From Dyella sp. S184 (lineage in GTDB: Bacteria; Pseudomonadota; Gammaproteobacteria; Xanthomonadales; Rhodanobacteraceae), in the NCBI RefSeq assembly GCF_009766065.1, contig NZ_LMUE01000002.1:479167-543166 (forward strand): a stretch of 64,000 bases of DNA, read 5' to 3'. Within the stretch, counting starts at the first letter, position 1. Every line of letters begins with the position of its first letter. Positions 38,338-46,507 of this stretch are shown here, in pieces. Below the pieces are notes generated by a model that saw only the letters and a list, made by a program, of their open reading frames with translations, had not been told where the DNA came from and searched no databases. The translations under genes were made by a program, and so were the position numbers.

Positions 38338-39687
38338 ATGCAAGCGCCGTCCGACGACACCACGCCGCGCCACATCCTGACCCCCAGCTCGCTCAACCGG
38401 CTGGTGCGCGACCTGCTGGGCGATGTGTTTCCGCAGGTGTGGATCGAAGGCGAACTGTCGAACGTGGCCAAGCCCGCCTCCGGCCATTTGTACTTCACCC
38501 TGAAGGACAGCGGCGCCCAGGTGCGCTGCGCGATGTTCAAGCCGAAAACGGCAGCACTGCGCTTTCGCCCGGTCGACGGCATGCAGGTGCTGCTGCGCGC
38601 CAAGGTCGGCCTGTACGAACCGCGTGGCGAATTCCAGCTGGTCGCCGAATACATGGAGCCGGCTGGCGAAGGCGCACTGCAACGCGAGTTCGAGCAGCTG
38701 AAGGCACGACTGGACGCCGAAGGCCTGTTCGCACCGGCGCGCAAGCGTGCCCTGCCCCGTTACGCGCGGCGCATCGGCGTGATCACCTCGGCCACCGGTG
38801 CGGCTGTGCGCGATGTGCTGAGCGTGCTGGGTCGACGCTGGCCGCTGGCCGATGTCGAAGTTTTGCCCGTACCGGTACAAGGTCGCGAGGCGCCACCGGC
38901 GATCGTCGCAATGCTCAACAAGGCGTCCAGCAGTGGCCGCTACGACGTGCTACTGCTGACCCGCGGCGGCGGCTCGCTGGAAGACCTGTGGGCGTTCAAC
39001 GACGAGGCAGTGGCGAGGGCGATCCATGCCAGCGCGGTGCCGGTGGTCTCTGCGGTTGGCCACGAAATCGATTTCAGCATCGCCGACTTCGTTGCCGACC
39101 TGCGCGCCCCGACACCCTCGGCCGCCGCCGAATTGCTGGTGCCTGATGCCGTGGCAGTCGGCCGCCATCTGCAGCAGCTGCAGCAGCGCATGGTCACGTT
39201 GCAGCAGCGCCAGCTGCAGGCACAGGCACAGCGCGTCGATCATCTGCTGGCACGACTGCAGACACAGCGACCGCAGGCACGACTGGCCCGCGACCGCGAA
39301 CGCCTGCTGCACCTGCAACACCGCCTCGGTGCCGTGCTGCGCGAACAGAGCCAGCTACGACAGACACGGCTGGAACGACTGCATGCGCGTCTGCTGGCAC
39401 AGCATCCACGCACACAACTGTCGCTGCTGGCACGTCGGCTCGCCGAGCAGGACCAGCGCCTGCGCCGCGCGATTACCTACACGCTGGAGCGCCAGCAGAC
39501 CGCGCTACGTCATGCGGGCCATGCGCTGCATGCGATAAGCCCGCTGGCTACGCTGGAACGCGGCTACGCGATCCTGTTCGACGAAGCGGGACAGGTCGTG
39601 CGCTCTGTCGCCGCTGTCAGCGAGGGCGATACCGTCAATGCCCGCATGAGCGATGGTGAACTCAACCTGCGGGTGCTTGGCAAGTAA
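38338..39687 (+). CDS. xseA: Exodeoxyribonuclease VII large subunit
   Basis: A 449-residue protein starting at ATG 38338. The N-terminal OB-fold (LTPSSLNRLVRDLLGDVFPQ, IEGELSNVAKPASGHLYFTL) is followed by the catalytic domain with GVITSATGAAVRDVL, RGGGSLEDLWAFNDEAVARA and SAVGHEIDFSIADFVADLRA. Then comes a Gln/Arg/Leu-rich coiled coil (about residues 255-400) and the C-terminal GYAILFDEAGQVVRSV. It degrades single-stranded DNA with the small subunit XseB, which is not in this window. The 99-base leader holds a GGAGTGC/GCACTCC hairpin that could end cls transcription. Confidence 0.97.
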   Translation: MQAPSDDTTPRHILTPSSLNRLVRDLLGDVFPQVWIEGELSNVAKPASGHLYFTLKDSGAQVRCAMFKPKTAALRFRPVDGMQVLLRAKVGLYEPRGEFQLVAEYMEPAGEGALQREFEQLKARLDAEGLFAPARKRALPRYARRIGVITSATGAAVRDVLSVLGRRWPLADVEVLPVPVQGREAPPAIVAMLNKASSSGRYDVLLLTRGGGSLEDLWAFNDEAVARAIHASAVPVVSAVGHEIDFSIADFVADLRAPTPSAAAELLVPDAVAVGRHLQQLQQRMVTLQQRQLQAQAQRVDHLLARLQTQRPQARLARDRERLLHLQHRLGAVLREQSQLRQTRLERLHARLLAQHPRTQLSLLARRLAEQDQRLRRAITYTLERQQTALRHAGHALHAISPLATLERGYAILFDEAGQVVRSVAAVSEGDTVNARMSDGELNLRVLGK

Positions 39688-39732
39688 CCGGTAACGCCTG
39701 CTGGCGATCGCCGGCCACTGACTCACATCCAG

Positions 39733-40500
39733 TCAATCGCTGCCCGTTGCCTTGTCCGCCAGGCGCACCAAGGCGCTGGCTGCGCTGACGAACTCCGACG
39801 GCATCATCACGATGGTCATCGTGTTCTGCTCCGCGCCGACCTCGGTCAGCATCTGCATGCGGCGCAGCTCCATCGCCATCGGCATATGCGCCATCTTGGC
39901 CGCTGCTTCGGTGAGCTTCAGCGCCGCGTCGTGCTCAGCTTCGGCCTTGATGATGCGGGCACGCTTCTCTCGGTGCGCCTCGGCTTCCTGTGCCATCGCG
40001 CGCTGCATGGACTGCGGGATCTCCACGTCCTTGATCTGCACCCGATCGACTTCGACGCCCCACGGCTCGGTGACCTTGTCGATGATCTCGCCGAGCATGC
40101 TGGACAGCTTTTCCTGTTCCTTCAGCAGTTCGTCCAGCGAATGCTGGCCCATCACGCTGCGCAGGCTGGTCAGCGCGGTCTGGCGCACCGCGTCCTCGAA
40201 ATTCGCCACCTGCACGATCGCCCGCTCCGGGTTGATCACCTTGTACCAGACCACCGCACGCACCTTCACCGGCACGTTGTCATTGGTCATGGTTTCCTGC
40301 GGCTCGATGTCCTGCGTCATCACGCGCACGTCGACCACCAGCATGCGTTCGATCACGGGAATGATCCAGGTCAGGCCTGGCTCGCGGGTGACGCTGTAGC
40401 GACCCAGCCGGAATACCAGGCCGCGCTGGTACTGCTGCAACACCCGCAGGCCGCTGAGGCCGAGAAAAATCAGTATCACAATGAAGACGAATAGAGGCAT
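39733..40500 (-). CDS. Slipin (SPFH/stomatin family)
   Basis: A 255-residue protein with one N-terminal membrane helix (MPLFVFIVILIFLGLSGL) starting at ATG 40500. The SPFH domain shows QYQRGLVFRLGRY, GLTWIIPVIERMLVVDVR, QTALTSLRSVMGQHSLDELL and VDRVQIKDVEIPQSMQRAMA, followed by a helical region rich in Ala/Glu/Lys and a short C-terminal tail. Slipins form membrane microdomain scaffolds and often pair with an NfeD-type protein; none is next to it here. The divergent aldehyde dehydrogenase gene starts 155 bases away. Confidence 0.93.
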   Translation of the reverse strand: MPLFVFIVILIFLGLSGLRVLQQYQRGLVFRLGRYSVTREPGLTWIIPVIERMLVVDVRVMTQDIEPQETMTNDNVPVKVRAVVWYKVINPERAIVQVANFEDAVRQTALTSLRSVMGQHSLDELLKEQEKLSSMLGEIIDKVTEPWGVEVDRVQIKDVEIPQSMQRAMAQEAEAHREKRARIIKAEAEHDAALKLTEAAAKMAHMPMAMELRRMQMLTEVGAEQNTMTIVMMPSEFVSAASALVRLADKATGSD

Positions 40501-40655
40501 GGAAATCACCTGAAGTGGATCGAGCTGAGAACACCAGTGTACGCGGGTGTCTGCGCCGCAATGCATCCTGACTTTCCGCAGAGACTGCGGCACGGCCGTT
40601 TGTCACGAATACTGAACATGTCGCCCATCTATGCTGTCCGGCAACCTGCTTTTCG

Positions 40656-42098
40656 ATGGTCGCCACAATGCTCAAGAAAACTTACCCCTACTACCTCGCC
40701 AACCAACCACAGCAGCCGAATGCCGACCTGGTCGTGCTGGACAAGTACAGTGGCAAGGTCGCCACGCGGGTTGCGGTACCGGATGCGAAAGCCACCGAGA
40801 AGGCGATTGCCGCCGCCGTGAAAGCCACCGCGCCCATGCGTGCGTTCAAGCCGTGGGCGCGACAAGCGGTTTTGCAGCATTGCGCACAACGTTTTGCCGA
40901 GCGGCGCGATGAACTGGCCGAAGCGCTGTGCATCGAGGCCGGCAAACCGATCAAGGACGCCGCCGGCGAGGTGACCCGGCTGATCGAGACGTTCCGGATC
41001 GCCGCCGAGGAAGCAGTGCGCATCAATGGCGAGACGCTGAACCTGGAACTGGCCTCGCGCCTCGACGGTTACCACGGCTACACCAAACGCGTACCACTGG
41101 GGCCTGTGTCGTTCATCACCCCGTTCAATTTCCCATTGAACCTGGTCGCGCACAAGGTGGCGCCGGCGATCGCCGCCGGCTGCCCGTTCGTGCTGAAGCC
41201 AGCGGAGAAAACCCCGATCGGCGCCTTGATCATCGGCGAAGTACTGGCCGAAACCGACCTGCCCAAGGGGGCATTCTCGATCCTCACGCTGGATGGCGAG
41301 CACGCCGCGCCGTTGGTCGAGGACGAACGCTTCAAGCTGCTCTCGTTCACCGGCGGCCAGGTTGGCTGGGAGTTGAAAGCCCGCGCCGGCCGCAAGAAGG
41401 TCGTGCTGGAACTGGGCGGCAATGCCGCCTGCATCATCGATGCGGATCAGGGCCCGCACCTCGATCGCGTAGTCGAACGGCTGGTATTCGGCGCGTTCTA
41501 CCAGTCCGGCCAGAGCTGCATCGGCGTGCAACGCATCTACGCACATACCGACGTCTACGACGCGCTGAAGAAGAAGCTGGTCGCGGCCACCAAAAAGTTG
41601 AAAGCCGGCGACCCGAAAAACAAAGACGTGTTCCTGGGCCCGATGATCGACGAGGCCGCCGCCGAGCGCCTGCACGACTGGATCCACGAAGCGAAGAAGG
41701 CCGGCGGCAAGGTCCTCTGCGGCGGCAAGCGCAGTGGCAACATGCTCGAAGCGACCTTGATGGAAGACGTGCCGGTCGACGCCAAGGCCAACCGCCAGGA
41801 AGCCTTCGGCCCATTCGCCCTGCTCGCCCCGTTCAAGAAATTCGACCAGGCGATCGCGCTGGTCAACGATTCCGATTACGGCCTGCAAGCCGGCATTTTC
41901 ACCGACAGCCTCGACCATGCGATGCGCGCATGGAACGAATTGGAACAGGGCGGTGTGATCGTCAACGACATCCCCAGCTTCCGCGTCGACAACATGCCCT
42001 ACGGCGGCATCAAGCTGTCCGGCCTCGGCCGCGAGGGCGTGCGTTACGCGATCGAGGACATGACCGAACTACGCTTGATGGTGATGCGCGAGCGATAA
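40656..42098 (+). CDS. NAD(P)-dependent aldehyde dehydrogenase
   Basis: A 480-residue enzyme of the ALDH superfamily that oxidises an aldehyde to the acid. Two in-frame ATGs, 40656 and 40668 (MLKKTYPYY), are possible starts. The catalytic Cys is in SGQSCIGVQR (about residue 288), the general-base Glu in VLELGGN (about 251), and the Asn of the oxyanion hole in TPFNFPLN (about 155). FTGGQVGWELK is the usual cofactor loop. The C-terminal PYGGIKLSGLGREGVRYAIE is the family end. The closest look is to GapN/semialdehyde-type groups, but the substrate cannot be read from sequence. It converges on the DUF218 gene eight bases away. Confidence 0.93.
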   Translation: MVATMLKKTYPYYLANQPQQPNADLVVLDKYSGKVATRVAVPDAKATEKAIAAAVKATAPMRAFKPWARQAVLQHCAQRFAERRDELAEALCIEAGKPIKDAAGEVTRLIETFRIAAEEAVRINGETLNLELASRLDGYHGYTKRVPLGPVSFITPFNFPLNLVAHKVAPAIAAGCPFVLKPAEKTPIGALIIGEVLAETDLPKGAFSILTLDGEHAAPLVEDERFKLLSFTGGQVGWELKARAGRKKVVLELGGNAACIIDADQGPHLDRVVERLVFGAFYQSGQSCIGVQRIYAHTDVYDALKKKLVAATKKLKAGDPKNKDVFLGPMIDEAAAERLHDWIHEAKKAGGKVLCGGKRSGNMLEATLMEDVPVDAKANRQEAFGPFALLAPFKKFDQAIALVNDSDYGLQAGIFTDSLDHAMRAWNELEQGGVIVNDIPSFRVDNMPYGGIKLSGLGREGVRYAIEDMTELRLMVMRER

Positions 42099-42106
42099 GC
42101 TCTGGC

Positions 42107-42898
42107 CTACAGCGCACCAGGTTTTGTCGCCTGCACGTTCCAGCCCATGGCTTCGTACACCTGGTTCTGCGCGATGCCGGCATATTCGTGCAGGGCCAAG
42201 TCAGCCATGGCGAAATTGTACGAGAGCGGCCACCATGACGCGACACCGCTCACGTAATCCGCCCGCACCGGCGTGGCCGGGATACCAAAATGCGTGAAGT
42301 ACAGCATGCCGCGGCGCAGGTGGAAGCCCGACGACACCAGCAGCACGCGATCCGCGCCGTAAGCCTTTAGTAAGGGGGCACTGAACTGCGCGTTCTGCCA
42401 GGTATTCATGCTGCGTGATTCCAGCAGCAGATCCGCGGCATCGACACCTAGTCGCTGCAACTGTTCGCCGTAGATCGCGGCTTCCGGCCTGCCCAGCGCG
42501 CGCGCATCACCTCCGCTCACTTCGACCTTGCACAGCTGGCCACTCTGCTTGCAGGCGCGATACAGCGCCGCGGCCTTGTTGATGCGCCCGTACGCGTACA
42601 GGCTTGCCTCCACGGAGCCGGTATCCGCCACGCGAACCGTACCCGCACCCAGCAGCACGATCACATTGCGCTGCCCCCACGCGATCGGTGCATCCACCGC
42701 ATAGGCTGCTTGCAACCGCTTCAGCAGCCACGTTGGCACCGGGCCACAACCGATCACCAGCAGAAGGATCAATGCCAGAGACATCAATACGCGGCTGCAG
42801 CGACGCCATTTCAGCAACGCCAGCACGATCGCCAGCAGGATCAGGACAAGCAATATATTCAGCGTCATTGGCGCAGCCAGCGGGAATGCAGACGCCAT
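42107..42898 (-). CDS. ElyC/SanA/YdcF (DUF218) protein
   Basis: About 263 residues from ATG 42898 (MASAFPLAAPM); a GTG at 42919 gives seven more and ATG 42847-42868 is also possible. Two N-terminal membrane helices (TLNILLVLILLAIVLALL and LMSLALILLLVIGC) precede a periplasmic DUF218 domain: VIVLLGAGTVRV, CKVEVSGGDARALGRPEAAI, ESRSMNTWQNAQF and VLLVSSGFHLRRGMLYF. E. coli ElyC and SanA of this group act in envelope carbohydrate and peptidoglycan integrity. The next gene is a polysaccharide synthase on the other strand, so an envelope role is likely but not specific. Confidence 0.9.
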   Translation of the reverse strand: MASAFPLAAPMTLNILLVLILLAIVLALLKWRRCSRVLMSLALILLLVIGCGPVPTWLLKRLQAAYAVDAPIAWGQRNVIVLLGAGTVRVADTGSVEASLYAYGRINKAAALYRACKQSGQLCKVEVSGGDARALGRPEAAIYGEQLQRLGVDAADLLLESRSMNTWQNAQFSAPLLKAYGADRVLLVSSGFHLRRGMLYFTHFGIPATPVRADYVSGVASWWPLSYNFAMADLALHEYAGIAQNQVYEAMGWNVQATKPGAL

Positions 42899-43032
42899 TA
42901 TGCCGATGCTTCGTTGCACCGGCGCCCTCCGCGATCAGCCAGCCGATCCCTTATCATCATGACCTGCTCCAGCACGGTTAAGCGGCTCCGTGCACACTGG
43001 CTTACCCACGCGTTTGCGGCTCCCTTACCTGC

Positions 43033-46000
43033 ATGCAAAAGAAACCGATCTTCTTCGACCCAACCGGCCGACGGGCCAGCCATGTCTCGCGCCTGGCCCT
43101 GGCCGCCGGCGTGGTCAGCACGTTGTTCGTGGTGGCATGCGCGATCAGCCTGTTTGTCGGGCCGAGCATGAGCGGGTTGCATCTTGGCGTCACACGGCAT
43201 GCGTTGACCGGGGTAAAGGCAGCAGCACCCGAATTGCTGAAGCCGGCTGCCAAACTGGCAGCGGAAGTCCGCGCCCGGCAGAAACTGCTGCATCCGTCAC
43301 GCACGCATGCCGGCAAGGGCAACGCGGCGCGCACACCGCCGCCACCGTCACTGGACAAGCCGGCCGGTCGGCCGCTGGCGATCGGCTTCTACGTCAACTG
43401 GGATGACAGCAGCTATGCATCGCTGAAACGCGGGCTGCCCACGCTGGACTGGGTGATCCCCACCTGGATGAGCCTGAGCGGCCCGGACATGGCGCTGCAT
43501 ACCGCTATCGATACCAAGGCGCTGGATCTGATCCGCACCCAGAAACCCTCCACGCCGATCCTGCCGCTGCTGCAGAACGCAGTGGGAGGTAACTGGGACG
43601 GCCCAGGCCTCACCCGCATGCTGGCGGACCCCGCCATGCGCCAGGCACGCATTGCGCAGATCGTCGCGTTCATCGCCGCCAATCATTTCCAGGGCATAAC
43701 CATCGACTTCGAGGAAGTGCCCGAGAGCGCGCAGAAAAACCTCAAGGCCTTCCTGTCCGAACTCAATGATCAGTTCGATCCGCACAACTGGGGCATCGTG
43801 CTGTCGGTGCCGTTCGACGATGCATCCTGGGATTACAAAGGCTACGCCGACATCGTCGACTTCGAGCTGCTGATGGCCTACGACGAACACTGGGCCGGCA
43901 AGAACCCGGGCAGTATCGCCGGCCAGGACTGGTTCGAACGCACGCTCGACAAGCGCATGAAAGTACTCGATCCGGACCAGACCATCGTGGCGATTGGCAG
44001 CTACGGCTACGACTGGTCGCGCGGGCAGAACGCCGAGGCACTCACCTTCCAGGATGCGATGGACCGTGCGTCCGACGCGCAGGCCGACATCGCCTTCGAT
44101 CCGGACACGCAGAACCCGCACTTCTCCTACAGCGAGGACGATGGCACCGCGCACCAGGTGTGGTTCCTCGACGGCGTCACTGCATACAACCAGATCCATG
44201 CCGCCGACGACTACAAGCCCTACGGCTATGCGCTGTGGCGGCTGGGCTCGGAGGATCCGTCGATCTGGCCAGTGCTGGGACGCAACTACGGCGCGGCGGC
44301 ACCGGAGCAGCTACGCACGATCGGCCAGGGCGAGGACATCGACATCGAGGGCCAGGGCGAGGTGCTCGAGATCGCGTCCGCGCCCTCGCCTGGCGCGCGC
44401 ACCGTCGAAGTGGACAAGGACGACGGCAGCATCGATGACGAGAGCTATACCAGCTTGCCCACTTCCTACGTGATCCAGCGCGCCGGCACGCTGCCGCACA
44501 AGATCGCACTGACCTTCGACGACGGTCCCGATCCGGAATGGACGCCGCAGATCCTCGACATCCTCAAGGCCAAGAACGTCCCGGCGACGTTCTTCATCAT
44601 CGGCGAGAACGCCGAGATGTCGCCCAAACTGGTACAGCGCGAGGTCAACGAGGGCTATGACGTCGGCAACCACACGTTCACCCATCCCAACCTCGGTGAC
44701 AGCCCGCCGGGCATCGTGTCGCTGGAGCTCAACGCCACCCAGCGACTGTTCGAGGCGCTCACCGGCCGCTCGCTGCGCCTGTTTCGTGCGCCGTATTTCG
44801 GTGATGCCGAACCCACAACCGCCGACGAACTGGTGCCGATCCAGATCGCGCAGAAGATGGGCTACATCTCGGTCGGCCTGCACATCGACCCGAACGACTG
44901 GCAACGACCGGGGACGGACCAGATCGTCAACAGCGTGCTGAGCCAGATCGCCACCACCAACCCGGATCGCAAGGGCCAGGTGGTGCTGCTGCACGACGGC
45001 GGCGGTGAACGCTCGCAGACGGTGGCCGCGCTGCCGCGAATCATCGATGGCTTGCGCGCCAAAGGCTACGATTTCGTCACCGTGTCGACGCTGGCTGGCC
45101 TGACCCGCGACCAGACGATGCCGCCACTGCCGCCTGGTTCCCTGTCGCGCTGGGCTGACCGTTCGGTCTTCCTCACGCTTGGCATGTTCGGGCACTTGCT
45201 GCTCTGGCTGGTGCTCGTGGCGATCTGGCTGGGCGTCGCCCGGTTGCTGCTGCTCGGTGGACTCGCCCTGGTCAACCGTGCCCGCGAACGGCGCCGCGTC
45301 CTGCCCGTACTCGGCAACGATCCGCCACTGGTCTCGGTGCTGATCCCGGCCTACAACGAAGAAAAGGTGATCGCCAGCTCGATCCGCCATATCCTCAAGA
45401 GCCGGCATCCGAACCTCGAGGTGATCGTCGTCGATGACGGTTCGACCGACGCCACTTCGGCGGTGGTCACCGAGCACTACGCGCACGAGCCGCGGGTGCG
45501 GCTCATCACCATCCCGAATGGCGGCAAGGCCCATGCCGTCAACACCGCATTGCGTGAATCGAACGGTGCGGTGGTCGTGGCGCTGGACGCCGACACCCAG
45601 TTCGAACCGGACACCATTCCGCGACTGGTGCGCTGGTTCAATGATCCCAGGGTCGGTGCTGTGGCCGGCAACGCCAAGGTCGGCAACCGCATCAACCTGA
45701 TCACCTTGTGGCAGGCACTGGAATACATCACCGCACAGAACCTGGAACGCCGTGCACTCGCCGCGCTCGGCGCGATCACCGTCGTGCCCGGCGCCGTCGG
45801 CGCATGGCGGCGCGAGGCACTGGAACAGCTCGGCGGCTTTCCCGCCGACACGTTGGCCGAAGACCAGGATCTCACCCTCGCCGTGCAGAAGGCCGGTTAC
45901 CACACCCTGTTCGACAGCGAAGCGATCGCCTGGACCGAAGCACCGGATACCGCCGGCGGCCTCGCCCGCCAGCGCTTCCGCTGGGCCTACGGCACCCTGC

Positions 46001-46452
46001 AATGCCTGTGGAAACACCACGGCGTCATCTTCCGCCCCCGCTATGGCGCCCTCGGCATGGTGGCGCTGCCCCAGGTATGGCTGTTCCAGATCATCTTCTC
46101 GGTGGTGTCGCCGCTGGTCGACCTGTTGCTGGTCTGGCAGATCATCGCCACCACCCTCGACTACCTGCAGCACCGCGGCCAGTTCAACGACGCGAACCTG
46201 AAGAAGATGTTGATCTACTACGCCGCCTTCATGGCCGTTGATCTCGCTGCCGCAGCGCTCGCCTTCGCGATGGAAAAAAAGGAGAAATGGAGCCTGATGT
46301 GGTGGCTGGTGCTGCAACGTTTCGGCTACCGCCAGCTGATGTATTACGTGGTGGTGCGCTCGGTCTGGACAGCCATCCGTGGACCTTCGGTAGGCTGGGG
46401 CAAGCAGGATCGCAAGGCGACGGTAAACACCAGCGCCGAGCTGAAGCCATGA
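43033..46452 (+). CDS. GH18-deacetylase-GT2 trimodular polysaccharide synthase
   Basis: A single 1,139-residue protein with three catalytic regions. After one membrane helix (about 18-42) there is a GH18/YaaH-like hydrolase (GFYVNWDDSSYASLKRG; catalytic ITIDFEEV near 225), then a NodB/CE4 deacetylase (ALTFDDGPDPEW near 493 and HTFTHP near 546), a membrane helix (about 715-742), and a family 2 glycosyltransferase with DDGSTDAT (800), DADTQF (852), EDQDLTL (943) and QRFRW (979), then further helices. It is likely to polymerise a GlcNAc-type chain at the inner membrane while deacetylating and trimming it outside. It converges with a GGDEF-EAL gene 56 bases away, suggesting c-di-GMP control. Confidence 0.92.
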   Translation: MQKKPIFFDPTGRRASHVSRLALAAGVVSTLFVVACAISLFVGPSMSGLHLGVTRHALTGVKAAAPELLKPAAKLAAEVRARQKLLHPSRTHAGKGNAARTPPPPSLDKPAGRPLAIGFYVNWDDSSYASLKRGLPTLDWVIPTWMSLSGPDMALHTAIDTKALDLIRTQKPSTPILPLLQNAVGGNWDGPGLTRMLADPAMRQARIAQIVAFIAANHFQGITIDFEEVPESAQKNLKAFLSELNDQFDPHNWGIVLSVPFDDASWDYKGYADIVDFELLMAYDEHWAGKNPGSIAGQDWFERTLDKRMKVLDPDQTIVAIGSYGYDWSRGQNAEALTFQDAMDRASDAQADIAFDPDTQNPHFSYSEDDGTAHQVWFLDGVTAYNQIHAADDYKPYGYALWRLGSEDPSIWPVLGRNYGAAAPEQLRTIGQGEDIDIEGQGEVLEIASAPSPGARTVEVDKDDGSIDDESYTSLPTSYVIQRAGTLPHKIALTFDDGPDPEWTPQILDILKAKNVPATFFIIGENAEMSPKLVQREVNEGYDVGNHTFTHPNLGDSPPGIVSLELNATQRLFEALTGRSLRLFRAPYFGDAEPTTADELVPIQIAQKMGYISVGLHIDPNDWQRPGTDQIVNSVLSQIATTNPDRKGQVVLLHDGGGERSQTVAALPRIIDGLRAKGYDFVTVSTLAGLTRDQTMPPLPPGSLSRWADRSVFLTLGMFGHLLLWLVLVAIWLGVARLLLLGGLALVNRARERRRVLPVLGNDPPLVSVLIPAYNEEKVIASSIRHILKSRHPNLEVIVVDDGSTDATSAVVTEHYAHEPRVRLITIPNGGKAHAVNTALRESNGAVVVALDADTQFEPDTIPRLVRWFNDPRVGAVAGNAKVGNRINLITLWQALEYITAQNLERRALAALGAITVVPGAVGAWRREALEQLGGFPADTLAEDQDLTLAVQKAGYHTLFDSEAIAWTEAPDTAGGLARQRFRWAYGTLQCLWKHHGVIFRPRYGALGMVALPQVWLFQIIFSVVSPLVDLLLVWQIIATTLDYLQHRGQFNDANLKKMLIYYAAFMAVDLAAAALAFAMEKKEKWSLMWWLVLQRFGYRQLMYYVVVRSVWTAIRGPSVGWGKQDRKATVNTSAELKP

Positions 46453-46507
46453 GCTGAATCGGATGGATGGTGGACTGATTGATCATCCAGCAAGCGCTGG
46501 CGATGAC